Below are positions 1-10,662 of a stretch of DNA of 64,000 bases, in pieces. Origin of the DNA: Cryptomeria japonica (taxonomy: Eukaryota; Streptophyta; Pinopsida; Cupressales; Cupressaceae); NCBI RefSeq assembly GCF_030272615.1, contig NC_081413.1, positions 723,383,649 to 723,447,648 of the forward strand, read 5' to 3'. The position numbers and the translations under genes were made by a program. The stretch's first letter is position 1. Each line of letters opens with the position of its first letter. The notes beneath the pieces were generated by a model. That model searched no databases and had not been told where the DNA came from. It worked only from the letters and a program-made list of their open reading frames with translations.

Positions 1-904
1 CACGTGTGCTGTAGCAGCCCTACAACTTTTATTATGCAGATGATTAATCTTTTAAATATTCTGATCTGCAGATAGATATGCATGAAATCCTTGTGTTCTT
101 TGTATTTCTTTTCCAATTTAGCACAAATAGAACCTTTGTATGAAGCTCTCCTAAAAGCCAAATTCGATAGATATTTCACCACCTCAAATGGTTGTTACAA
201 TGAAGTAGCTATGCACTCCAATGCCAAAAAGCTCTGAAAACTTGCAGGAACCCTTGGTCTCTCCAAATCCCAATGCTCTCCAAATCAAGTTGAAAGAAAA
301 CCAATAACATAATGAGTTCGATTTCTCTTGCAAAGCCTTATATCCCCTCATGAGGTTCGATTTCCTCAAAAAAGCATTTTTAAATAACATTTAAAATGTT
401 ATTACATTTTAACTTAGGAAATACTTTGAATTTCACATTAATATTGGACCCCATATTTAATTGTAATAATGGCCCCCTTTCAATGATGACTTGACCCTCA
501 AGTATTAAGTTAAGTTATAACTTAATAATATAACCTTTTAATTAATAATTATCACTTAGGCCAATCAAATATTAATAACTCCCCAAATACTTATTATTTT
601 GTTGTCGTCTGAAATGGGAGTCAACACTGCTAATCACCATGTGACCAGATGCCCTACTAAAAATAGAAAGGGTCCTTCTCGATCAACCTCTGATTTACTA
701 TAAATAGTAAGTATAGCAAATGAAGTCTAAATGAAGCCAAACTAAAGCCAAAACGAAACATACTGAATTTCGGAGAAGACAAGAACCTTTGTTGACCAAG
801 TCTTTGCCTCAAAAGACCCTCTATACACACTCATTAGCCTACAAGGGTCAAAATGATAGGCTAATCTACCTAACACTGATGTCTAGCTAGAAGGGAACAT
901 CACA
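1..904. mobile_element. TGTAATGTCCCC-type element, inner end only
   Basis: The segment ends at 904 with GGGAACATCACA, a variant of the GGGGACATTACA end seen at 8211, 17502 and 30309. The preceding 300 bases share words with the 6287-8211 copy (CTACTAAAAATAG and an AGCCTA...AATAGGCTA-like stretch shortly before the end). Other copies are 1.4-2 kb, so the rest should lie left of the window. No coding capacity is visible. The family is recognised only from copies in this window. Confidence 0.5.
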
Positions 905-1544
905 GATACTTCCAAAGGAACTTCACCACCAAAAGGCCAATCAATTCTGCCATATAATAACACCATACCAACGAATTGGAATAGTAGTAGAAATATTGTA
1001 TCGACCCTTCATTAATATATGTTATATTCCTCCAAGTCACAACTCAATAATACACCCGACAGACAAATAGCTTGCCCAAAAATAAAGATTTTACGTGAGA
1101 ATATGATAGCCGCACTCCTCAAGTAGAAATCTCATTAATACTGCTTTTTATTTCATGCTACCCATGCACTATGTATCGCATTTATTTTTTTATATTAAAT
1201 GCAGTGCATTATTTTCTATAGAAGCATCTCCACTCGGTGAAACACAAGAATCCTATCTTTAGCAATCAACCCGCATTCATTCATTTGTTTTCAGTTTATA
1301 GCATCCTACACATGGTATTAAACCCCACCTTTTATAGGCTACGCATCACACAAAATAACAGATGCAAAAAGAATGGACAGCAAAATGTGACAAAATGGTT
1401 GCACAATAATAGGATACAACCAACACACCAAAGTCTCAAAGCCATTCAATGAGAAGGATATTAAATTCAGACCACCAAATAATTGAATATTCAACTAGTG
1501 ATGTGTCAAACTGACTTGGCACAACGAATGGACAAGTAAGCCAC

Positions 1545-1700
1545 TGACTTTGACAAGCAACCAGCTCAAACACACAGCTAGGTAGCTCAACCAAACAACC
1601 AAGTAGCTCAAAAACGTAGGTAAGTAGCTCAAACTGACCCCAGGAAGCTCGACCAAGTAAGCAAGTAACTCAACCAAAATCTACACAATAATCAGTAGCT
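1545..1700. repeat. Degenerate array of AAGTAGCTCAA
   Basis: About eight variants of AAGTAGCTCAAC (CAGCTCAAAC, GGTAGCTCAACC, AGTAGCTCAAAA, GAAGCTCGACC, AGTAACTCAACC) lie 12-25 bases apart. The long minus-strand reading frame here is a by-product of the repeat. Confidence 0.7.
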
Positions 1701-1739
1701 TAAAGATATTTCATTCCAATTCTCTTTTCGGAAACCAAC

Positions 1740-1909
1740 CTTTGAAATCAATGACAAAATCTGCAACACTAGGTCTATGAACATTGCAAAACCTATTTGA
1801 ACTCCGATCTAGAGTGAAAGTTATGCAAAACATTTGGCAACTCCAACCTGACTTTATGCAAATCTTGTTGAAAGTCCAACCTCACACTACAAAACCCTAA
1901 GCAAAGTCT
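1740..1909. repeat. AGTCCRACCT-type array, left half
   Basis: Variants of AACTCCGATCT, AACTCCAACCTGAC and AAGTCCAACCTCAC alternate with TATGCAAA words. The same vocabulary resumes at 5866-6240, so one array was split by insertion of P1 at 1909/1910. Confidence 0.6.
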
Positions 1910-2767
1910 TGTTGATGGTGTTTTTACGCACTATGCAACACAAAATAAAATACTAAGTATTCTATCCTCTCTTGAACCAAGACTCCCAAATGCTAAGTTG
2001 CGTGGTCAAGTGGGACGACTCCAAGGTTCTCAAATGTCAGGTCTTGACGTGCTCTTGGATAGACTCAGTTGTATATGATGTGATATTGCTATAATCACAA
2101 GGTGGACGTATGTTGAATGCTTGAATGTGCTTGAATTGCTTGAATGCTTTGAATAATGCTGGAACGTGGGATTAACTTGATTTTTTAAAAAAAAGGAAAA
2201 AGGAAAGGGTTTAGGAAGCTAAGCTAACTCTAGGAATGTAAGAGCAAAGGACAATCTTTGTTGAAACCCAACTGAGTCATGCTTTGACATGCTATGAACA
2301 TCTCCACAAGGCTAGTGCAATCTCCCAAGGATAGCTCTATGATTTTCAAATTATCACCACAAGCACAGACACCATCAAGTTGATGCATATCAATGAAGCA
2401 ATAATTGAAGTTAAGCTTGGCTAAATAGATCCAGTTGACTACGCAGGGCACTTTACCATCGGCAAGGTGTTAGTAGTAAGGATATACGAATTTCACCATT
2501 GATCATGCACAAAGTCTTCCATTCATCTAAACAACATGAAAATCAAATTGAGAAGTAGAGACCATGCAAATTGTTGAATCAACACATAGAATTCACCATA
2601 TCTTCAATGAAGTTTACATGCCTTTAGTAACAATATCTTGGCAACAATATTTGCCTTCTCTTCCTACTCTACTCTAATTGCTAACTGCTACTGAGCTACT
2701 AACTATTTACTCTCTATTGAACTCTTGTCTATTAACTATTAACTTTTACAAATGAAGAAGTGGAGCC

Positions 2768-2776
2768 TTATATAGT
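2768..2776 (+). promoter_or_regulatory. TATA box of P1
   Basis: TTATATAGT lies about 860 bases from the element start, matching 38697 in element C and 9641-9650 (minus strand) in M1. Conservation in the same place in three copies supports a promoter within the terminal repeat. Confidence 0.6.
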
Positions 2777-2838
2777 GCTCTCATTACAATTCAATGGCTC
2801 AGATTGATTTGCAATCAATGGCCAAGATCGAAACATTG

Positions 2839-2856
2839 AAACCCTAATTAGGGTTT
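2839..2856. promoter_or_regulatory. Telo-box palindrome AAACCCTAATTAGGGTTT in P1
   Basis: This is a perfect 18-bp palindrome made of two head-to-head plant telo-boxes (AAACCCTAA), about 65 bases after the TATA box and so probably in the start of the transcript. The identical sequence is at 38757-38774 and 9562-9579; P2 has a decayed version near 10605. Telo-boxes are known cis-elements of plant housekeeping promoters; a role here is inferred. Confidence 0.65.
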
Positions 2857-3809
2857 GTTACACCCATTGCAAAGCATTTAATGCTTGACCAATGATACAA
2901 TTACATCTCATCTTGATCACTTGCATTCTTGAGCTTTCATCTGGCTATACTGACATTGATTCTTGGATTTCCAAAGGAAATTCAAGATTGTGAAAATTTC
3001 CATCCTTGAATGCTTGATGTTGATGCTATCCTTTGCCTTGATGTTGCATTTGGTGTAGACCTTGTCTTGCCTATACTTGATCCTCATCATGCCTTGAAGT
3101 GCATTGATCCTAATTTTCCTTGTGTGTTCTTTGTGAAAACCTTTCCTTTGAGCAGCCTCCTTGTATCCTTCTAAGACTTGAAGTGTTGCAATGAATCATC
3201 ATGTTGATCATGTTCTTGGTCTTTGTCTTTGCTTAAGACGGATGGTGTCACTACCTTGAACAGATCCTGTTCTTGGCTAGGACGCCTGGAGTCTTCTTGT
3301 ATTCCCCTTGATGTATATGACTCCTATCTTGAGGCTTGACGATCCCATCAGCTGCCTTGTAAAGACTTGAAGTGTAATGTCCTTCTTGATGAAAGCTTAA
3401 GTTAGTTTTGTTATATGATAGTTGATTTGCAAACAAAGCCTAATCGCTTAGGGCAAGGAATCCTAACTTCAAAATGATAAGTCAAAATCCTAGCTGGACC
3501 TCCAACCTTTATCTCAAGATATGATGTGATCATCTTAAATGATAATAATCAGTCCTTACAAAGTTCTAAGATGATCAAATGTAACAAAGAAGACCTTCAC
3601 AATCAAGATCATATAAAATTCATTAGAAAATAAGCTGGATCGGTATTCAACATAATCTGATTTTATAAGAAAATCACCAAACAAACTTCATCTTCAACCC
3701 TGTGAATTGTCTTATGACAAATTGAACTTAATTTTAGCAGTCTCTTGATCCAATATAATATAGTTTGAATGACTATATCACTGATATCATTGGGTCCAAA
3801 CTGACTTTT

Positions 3810-4540
3810 CAAATTCGCTGTGATCCTTGGGCAGGAATTATGACAACAAACTCTTCATCGCCAGTCTCAAAGGTTAATTCGCTGTTCAAAGGTTCAAAGC
3901 AGACACTTTGAAAGATACCATGTTGTGATGTCGCTATGAGTTTGGATGCCACCTTGAGTTGCTGTCCATGGATATGATGGTATTAATGATGTCGAGGCAC
4001 ATAAGAATGAATTCGTTTTCCTCAAAGGAGATCGCTGTGAATGCCACTTATCGTCTCTTGTTTGACAACATTGCTGATCAAATTAAAGAATGAATTTGCT
4101 GGTCACTGGATTTTGATTAGAGATTTGCCCTTGCAAACATGAATCGCTGCATCTTCGAAATCGTTTGTGCACACATGATTTGCTTGGAGTAGACAACAAA
4201 ATCTCCAATCCTCAAGGTCGCATTGCTGATCGCTGAGATATACTTGCTGTGACAACCATCAAAGCCGCCATTTTCACATCCGCCTTTGGTGATTTCGCTA
4301 TTGGTTTGCAATCTTGGTGCCACCTTAAGATGAATTTGTCAGTTCTTAAGACAATTTGCTGTGACTCTATGTGATTGGAATTCGGGCTAGGCACAAATCA
4401 CAGATCTTAAGATCAGAATCGCTCTTCATGGACTCGTCATAGCTCATATCCAAAATCGCATAGATCCAATATTACATGAATCGCTGTCACTCATTTAATC
4501 AAATCTGCTGATGGAGTTGAATCACTGATGCAAAAAGGCA
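3810..4540. repeat. TCGCTGTGA-type array in P1
   Basis: About fifteen variants of GAATTCGCTGTGA (TTCGCTGTGATCC, GATCGCTGTGAATG, GAATCGCTGCATC, AATTTGCTGTGACT, GAATCGCTGTCACTC) are spaced roughly 30-80 bases. Spacers are not obviously related. Confidence 0.7.
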
Positions 4541-4608
4541 ATATCAATATTAAATTGATCAAATCAAATGATCAATTTTGATGTTTATAGCTATTTCAAG
4601 GAGATCGA

Positions 4609-4876
4609 TGTTGTCGGGTAATTAAGCATTAAGGTAAATTGTGTTAGCATCGGCAATTAACCCGTCGGTTGTCGGCAGTTCGCACCGGGTAACTGACCAG
4701 ACTCCATAATATTGTATCTGTTTCCAGTCTTTGGACATGCTATGGTAGTTGAACATATTGCTATCATTGTATGTACTGGCTTATTATGAATCAATAAAAC
4801 ACTTGTGAGTTTTGTATATCCTGTGTACTTCTGTCATTTATGCAATGCCTTAACGTGACACCCTATGGGGAAAACA
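4609..4876 (+). mobile_element. Short solo LTR (268 bp)
   Basis: It begins TGTTGTCGGGTAATT and ends GGGGAAAACA, giving a short terminal inversion TGTT/AACA. It is flanked by the perfect 5-bp duplication ATCGA (4604-4608 and 4877-4881). An AATAAAA signal near 4791 and a following T-rich stretch fit a small LTR with its polyadenylation site. No internal domain remains, so it is a solo LTR left by recombination. It inserted into P1. Confidence 0.8.
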
Positions 4877-4969
4877 ATCGATACTTCATCACAAACCATT
4901 GGCGATTTCCATTTTACGCATAGATGTCGATTACAAATGATAATTGCAAATTGTGGCACATTGGGGATT

Positions 4970-5300
4970 CAAACATATCGATTTTCAAAGGCAAGGCATC
5001 ATTCATTAAATGTTTTACACTTATCATTACCAAAACCTCGAACTTTGCCTTCTTAGGTTCTAATCGCCCTGCAATCATTTGTATGGGTGAGCACATCTCA
5101 TTAAATGTATTTCAATGATGGCTATGCAAGACTTTGGAATTTGCAACTCGAATCATTTAATGTAATTAACCTTTCATTGTTAAATGCAGACTTTTGTATT
5201 CCTCGAACTAACAAATGCAATGCACCCCATTCATTAAATACAATTCGATCATCCTTTGGTGAAATAACATCGAGTTTTGCAATCCCATCAGTCATCGTTC
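4970..5300. repeat. CATTAAATG words in P1
   Basis: CATTAAATG or close variants occur at least six times, mixed with CGAACTTTG-like words. The same word is clustered at 14990-15100 in P2, so this part of the two elements is homologous. Confidence 0.55.
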
Positions 5301-5817
5301 AACCTAGAACTCTGAAATTTTGATTGTGATCGCCCTGGCCACCTTAAATTTAATTATTGACATCGAACTTAACACCATAGGGCATCGATTTTGAATGTTT
5401 CATTTGTGCGACAATTCTTAGTAAATGCCTTTCATTTGTCATTTGAACCCTTCATGGAACTTAGAATCTTCATTGAATAGGTTGCATGAATTGCATCATA
5501 TGAATGTCAAGTATTGAGATAGTGTCATTGAATGCTCGCAGCTTGTATGTGCTGGAATCATCATTGCTCTTCATTCATTGCACCCAGTGAATGACTTGCA
5601 TTGTGCAAGGCGTAGCTCTCCTTCCTCTCATAATCGAATAAGGCAATAGCAAAAGGCATTGAAAGCAATGAGGGGGTCATTGAGAGCAATGCACACCTAG
5701 CTCTTCCACATGCCTTGGCCAATTTTTTTGATTTTTCAATTTTGCACTTCTTCCAAATAAAAAGCTAATAGCTAAACGACTCAACAACTAACCTAGAAGG
5801 CACAAAAAAGTGGGGGT

Positions 5818-5834
5818 CCCCATTTGCAATGGGG
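5818..5834. repeat. Terminal hairpin of P1
   Basis: CCCCATTTGCAATGGGG has 7-bp perfect arms around TGC. The same hairpin is at 41887-41903 in C and, with one G:T change, at 17586-17602 in P2, each 23 bp before the element end. In P1 it locates the expected but lost 3' end. Confidence 0.7.
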
Positions 5835-5849
5835 CGATGTGTGAAAAAC

Positions 5850-6286
5850 TTCGCCCTTCATTAATGCAGATGTTTTAAAAAGCCGACCTTGCACAATGTG
5901 GAGCTGTTGTAAAATCTGACAGTCTTGTGAGGGATTGACTCATTGACAACTCCTAAAAGGTCTGATTCAATGCAAGAACGGTATAAACTACAACTTGGCT
6001 TATGCATTTGTGCAAACCTAATCAAACTCCAACCTAGGTGTATGATTAAAGGTCCAAATTGCATTTGTGCACAATTGCAAAAAACTACTAAAGTCCGATC
6101 TTGCACAAAGGTAGAACAAATGTTGAATTGGTGTAAACTTCCACCAGCCTAGTAAAGGAATGCAAATATCATCAAAAGTCCAAATTGGTAAATAATGCAA
6201 ATCCTGTTTGAAGTCCGACTTCAGCCTTGATGCCAAAATTGTTTTTAACTACGACATGATTTTTTTTTCATAAACTCATAAAAGCC
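5850..6286. repeat. AGTCCGAYCTTGCAC-type array, right half
   Basis: Variants of AAGTCCGATCTTGCAC, AAGCCGACCTTGCAC, AGGTCCAAATTGCA and GAAGTCCGACTTCAG recur every 40-70 bases between 5866 and 6240. It is the other part of the array at 1740-1909. No gene is seen. Confidence 0.6.
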
Positions 6287-8211
6287 TGTAATATCCCAGT
6301 AAATTTTATTTTTTATTTTTTAACAATAAGAGATACAAGCAACACCACAACCCGTTAAGGTTAGAGAAATAATCCAAACTACTGAAAGGGAACCCTTCCA
6401 CCTTTTGTTCACCGAGAGCCCAGTTTGGGAGGATGAGAGCATACAGTGTTCCGAGGATTGTTAGCACCAATAATCAAACTGAAATTACAATTCCTGGGCG
6501 GCAAGCCAGCCCCTTCTGCTTATCCAACAGGGTACAAACCAAACTCTTGGCGGTAAACCAGCCAAGGGAAAATGACAAGAAACTGAAATTCAATCACTCT
6601 ACCACATATTTCAGCAGGAGGACATTACATTAAACTATCACTCTACCGCATATTTCAGCAGGAGGACAATTGCATTAAACTGATCACTCGACAACTTATT
6701 CAGTGGGAGGACTGAGTACATAAACTGAATTTCAAAGTAAGGCGGCGGCTAAGCCAGCCTCTTCCACTTATGCAGTGGGAATTACAAAATAAGGACAGCA
6801 AGAATGATTGATCAATACTACTGAAACAACCTTACAAAAATAGAGATGAAAGAAGGAGAGTAATGCAGATTTCTACAGCAAGAATATAATTTTCTGTTAC
6901 AATCAATCTGCAGGCTGAAAGTACAAATCAGCAGCCTATGGAAACACCCAAATGCTCATAACTCCCTCATTTTACATCCAAATTAACTCAAACCAGTCCC
7001 AAACCCACCATATTTCACTCACAATAGCAACCCATCCAAACTACAACCCAAACAATTCAATAACTATTTGGCACGCATCCCAATGCAAGCACAAAAACCA
7101 ACGCTAGACCTAGAAAGTTCGACTTTGTCTAGGAAATTCATTGCTAAATTAAACTTGCTAAAAACTTACACAATGTATCGCCATGGCTAGGAAGGAAGGA
7201 TGAGCCGATACCCAGAATGATGGAATCGCCTGGTCAAGAGGTGTGAACAAAATTCACTTTCAGCAGTCCCGCGACCAGCAACCAGAAAACACTCCAATCC
7301 CACATAGAACACTCCACAATTTGCAACTCACTCACCAACAGCACTAGGAATACATGGACACAGCTAGGTACTATCTTGCAAGTACGAAACTAAGACTAAG
7401 CTAGGAAGCCACACTTCGAAGCTCAGATTTTCAGTCGCCAAACCGGCAGCATAACGATGCAATTTTCATAGATGATGCAAATGGGAGCCCAAGTCTCATA
7501 TTTATAACTTCACACACCTCAAACCCAAATGCACATTCCTTCAAATTTAACGCCTTGCATTTGCATTTCATTCCACTACATGTGGACCCCCAAGTGTGGC
7601 GCTATTTCCCACAAATCAATTTCCACGCCCAAGGCATGGACCCACGTTATACTTTGGCAAATGTTTAGAGATAAGTCACAAAAATAATATCTCTCTCAAA
7701 TATTTCGACATCTCCTTAATAAACATGAAATTCGCCAAATATTTAGGAAAAATATAGATATTAATCCCAAATTCAATAATCAGTAGCAATTAAAAAGATT
7801 AATTAAATATTAAACCTTATGATAAGGAAATAATATTTAATTATGTCACATATGACTCCCGTACTGATTATTATCACAACTAGGATGAAACTGAGCCAGA
7901 ACAACCACAGAACTGTTGCAGAATCAAAACCCTGTCTACTGCCAAAAATAGAATTGTGCCACATTGCCACTTACTAAAAATAGTAAGTCAAGAACTAATG
8001 CTCCGAAAAACATGATCTTCGCGTCCAGAGGCAAAGCATGGAGAGCTCAGTAGGACAGTAACACCAGAATGGCCATTCCCTGACTTACTAAAAATAGTAA
8101 GTCCTCATTTCATCAATGCTGGACCCTCATTCTTCATTCCACCTAGCCTATGGGTCTCAAGAATAGGCTAATGGATCACTGGAAGGTCATCGATGAGAAG
8201 GGGACATTACA
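6287..8211. mobile_element. TGTAATGTCCCC-type element, full length (1.9 kb)
   Basis: It starts TGTAATATCCCAG and ends GAAGGGGACATTACA, so the ends are inverted repeats of about 12 bp. It is flanked by AAGCC (6282-6286) and AGGCC (8212-8216), a 5-bp TSD with one change. There is no coding capacity; the interior has GGCGG...AAGCCAGCC words and a tandem repeat at 6585-6725. TG...CA ends plus a 5-bp TSD point to a solo LTR of an LTR retrotransposon whose internal genes are not in this window. Confidence 0.7.
6585..6725. repeat. Tandem repeat of about 55-60 bp
   Basis: Three units built on the words TCACTCTACC, CATATTTCAG and CAGGAGGACA, followed by ATTAAACT, start near 6593, 6639 and 6684. The first two are nearly identical; the third is diverged. 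Confidence 0.7.
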
Positions 8212-9561
8212 AGGCCAGCCGACTTATTGTTATGGAGTACTTTAAATTTAAAATAAAAGTTGCAAAGTCGGCTATATGGAAGAGAGGTGAGTTAAAGGGT
8301 ATGGAGAGGTATAAAGGAGTGATTGATTTGGACATTCAATCATTCAATTTTAAATAAGTTAAGGAGCGGAATTAGGGAGCAGATCTGCAAATAAAGGCAG
8401 AAAGTCAGATAAGATTTATTAATTTTGATGCACTCTTATTTGTGTTGCCTTTCATTCACAATGTATGTGCGACTTGGAGAAGAAACTTAACGCAGGCATG
8501 AGGATACAAAAGGTGACTTGAAGGGAAGGCTTTACAAGACTACGCAAGGAGGTGAATCAAGAACCTCAAGGTGCAAGGCACATGCAAGGTTACATCGTGG
8601 ATATCACTTTGTAGACATCAAGGTCTACAATGTGTAAGAGAAAGCAAGCCAACAAGAAACACCAAGGTATTCAAGGCATTACAATCAAGAAGAAGAACAC
8701 TTACACCTCGCATTTTCAAACATTGCATTATAAAGGATGACAAGTTCAAGCATCAAAGTATTCAAATGAAGATCAAGAGAATTTTGCAATCACCTAGAAT
8801 TTCCTTTGTATCATCAGTATAGGAGGTAGATTCCCGAATGAGGATTGCTTCACAAGGAGAGACTTTGCGTGCAAATACATCACCTATACATGGAGTTACC
8901 CTACGTCAATGCAAGATCGTCAAGAATTCAAGCTATGTCATAAGAGGATCAAGGTCAAGCATATTGTGAGCAAGTGATTCTAAATCAGGCATCAATATCA
9001 CTCAGTCTACATCAAACTTCATCATAGGCAACATAAGGATACCCCTACATCATACACAAGGTTGATCGAAGGTTTAAATTAAGCCTATGTGCCATGAAAG
9101 GTCAAGAATCAAGGCATCGTCATGATGAAGATTTCCAAGTTAGGAGGTAAAATTGTCCAAGTGTGATCAAGCGGATAGTTTCTAAAGAGTTGAACAAAGT
9201 TAGAAAATTTGCTTGATCATGTTGAGATGATGCAATTTTGGGAATATGCCCCACCACCTTCATCGTGTTGAGCAAGTTGGATAATGTTGAGTATAAAAAG
9301 ATATGTCTCAATCACAAACACTTCATGATGACGTAGCTAAGGTAGCGTCCTCTTCATCACCAACCACTCAAGTTGCTACAAGTCAGCATGTCCAAGTTCA
9401 ATGAAACTGATTTATCAAATAAAAGAGTTTGTGACACATGGCAATTCATCAAATATTGGTTCATATACCTAACCTCATTCTTCATTGGTTAGAATTCAAA
9501 AGGGAACATGTGTCTAATAAAATGCAATATTCTAATTGGCTAAGATGGAGTTTGTTGTAAC

Positions 9562-9579
9562 AAACCCTAATTAGGGTTT
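9562..9579. promoter_or_regulatory. Telo-box palindrome in M1
   Basis: AAACCCTAATTAGGGTTT, identical to the copies at 2839 and 38757. It lies 62-70 bases downstream (minus strand) of the M1 TATA box. Confidence 0.65.
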
Positions 9580-9640
9580 TATTGTTGAATCTAGGCCATT
9601 GATCTCAAATTGATCTAAGCCTTCAAAATGTAACAAGACC

Positions 9641-9650
9641 TCTATATAAG
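9641..9650 (-). promoter_or_regulatory. TATA box of M1
   Basis: CTTATATAGA on the minus strand, preceded by GAGC as in P1 (GGAGCCTTATATAG). Same place as the TATA boxes of P1 and C. Confidence 0.55.
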
Positions 9651-10662
9651 GCTCAAGTTTTTTATTTGTTAAGGTTAATGGTTTAATAGTTAAAGGTTAG
9701 ATACCAAGTAGCAATAGAGTAATCTTGATGTGTGTTTTAGGCACAATCGAACACAAAATAAAATACCAAAGTTTTTTACCCTCTTGAACAAAATCACCTC
9801 AAATGCTAAATATCTGATCAACTAAGACGATTCCAAGGTTTCTACGATCAGTTCTTGACATGTGGGTAACTCAATGGCTGATGTGATTTGTTGTTTTCAA
9901 TTGTTCGGATTTTTCGAGCTTATCGTGAATGAGGATAGGTTTTACCATTGACTTAGATTTTTCAAAATAGCTCTTGATCTGATCTAACAAAAAATTTCAA
10001 ATAAAATGCAAAAGAATAAGGGTTTAGAAGTTCTAATCTAAAACCTAGAATGCAAGAGGCACTGAACAATTCAATGAAATTCAACTAGGCAAGGTCTCAC
10101 CATCAAGGAACAATTCAACACATGCTTAGTGCAATCATCTAAGGTAAGTTTATAGATGTTCAAATTATTACCATCAAGGCAATGCATACCAATGGACGAG
10201 CAATAATTGAAGTTAGGTCCAATCCAAATTCTAGTTGACCACGCAAGGCGAACTTACAATCAGCAAGAAGCTAGTGGTATGGATTATATGAATTTCATTC
10301 AAATGCATTCAACATTGCTTTCATCCAATCTAAAATACTTGAAACAAATTCTAATATAAAATCTAATCTAAATTTGGAGGCAATGAGAACCACAAATGCA
10401 TACAAAACCTAAACAAAACCACCAAATTTCAATGATTTGTATTCAAACTTGCAGCATGTAGATGACAATTCTCAAAAATTTAAAGGGCCAAGATTCAATT
10501 AGAATCAAGGCAAATGGGTTTATATTGAGTCTCAAATGAAAAGAAGGGCAAAGATTCATTTAGAATCAAGGCCCAAGATCGTGCTAACGCTGCCCTAAAA
10601 TAACCTTAATTAGAGTTTACATAAAAAAGGAATCACCAAAAGGAGACCAAATGAGATGACAC

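Larger units (their letters stand above)
905..1909. other. Non-coding stretch, probably distal part of element M1
   Basis: No gene is seen. The right part holds two short-motif arrays, entered separately. The array next to 1909 resumes at 5866 after the P1 insertion, so this stretch is the severed continuation of 5850-6286. Assignment to M1 is inference from position in the nest. Confidence 0.4.
1910..5849 (+). mobile_element. LTR-type element P1 (TGTTGAYG family)
   Basis: It starts with TGTTGATGGTGTTTT and follows element C (37822-41926) closely for about 950 bases: the AAAATAAAATAC block, the CCTCTCTTGAA block, the TTGACTACGCA block, a TATA box and the telo-box palindrome. Near its right end it has the family's hairpin CCCCATTTGCAATGGGG, but the final CACAACA is lost, so no TSD can be confirmed (AGTCT lies at 1905-1909). 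It has no coding capacity. It is a solo long terminal repeat or a non-autonomous element. A short solo LTR sits inside at 4609-4876. Confidence 0.75.
8212..9722 (-). mobile_element. M1 fragment, promoter and downstream part
   Basis: Read on the minus strand, 9722 to about 9500 matches P1 from roughly 2700 to 2900, with TATA box and telo-box palindrome. Farther down (9120 to 8550) it is rich in CAAGG/CATCAAG words, matching the CTTGATG-rich 2930-3400 of P1. It is the direct continuation of 17626-17934; the two were separated when P2 inserted. No coding sequence. Confidence 0.7.

Noticed and set aside
1-6. ACGTG at 2-6 followed by TG, matching the ACGTG next to the M1 start at 30683
   Set aside because: The following sequence does not resemble the family's end (no CCCC/GGGG hairpin or reverse of CACAACA) and this place lies within another element; a 5-base match is expected by chance.
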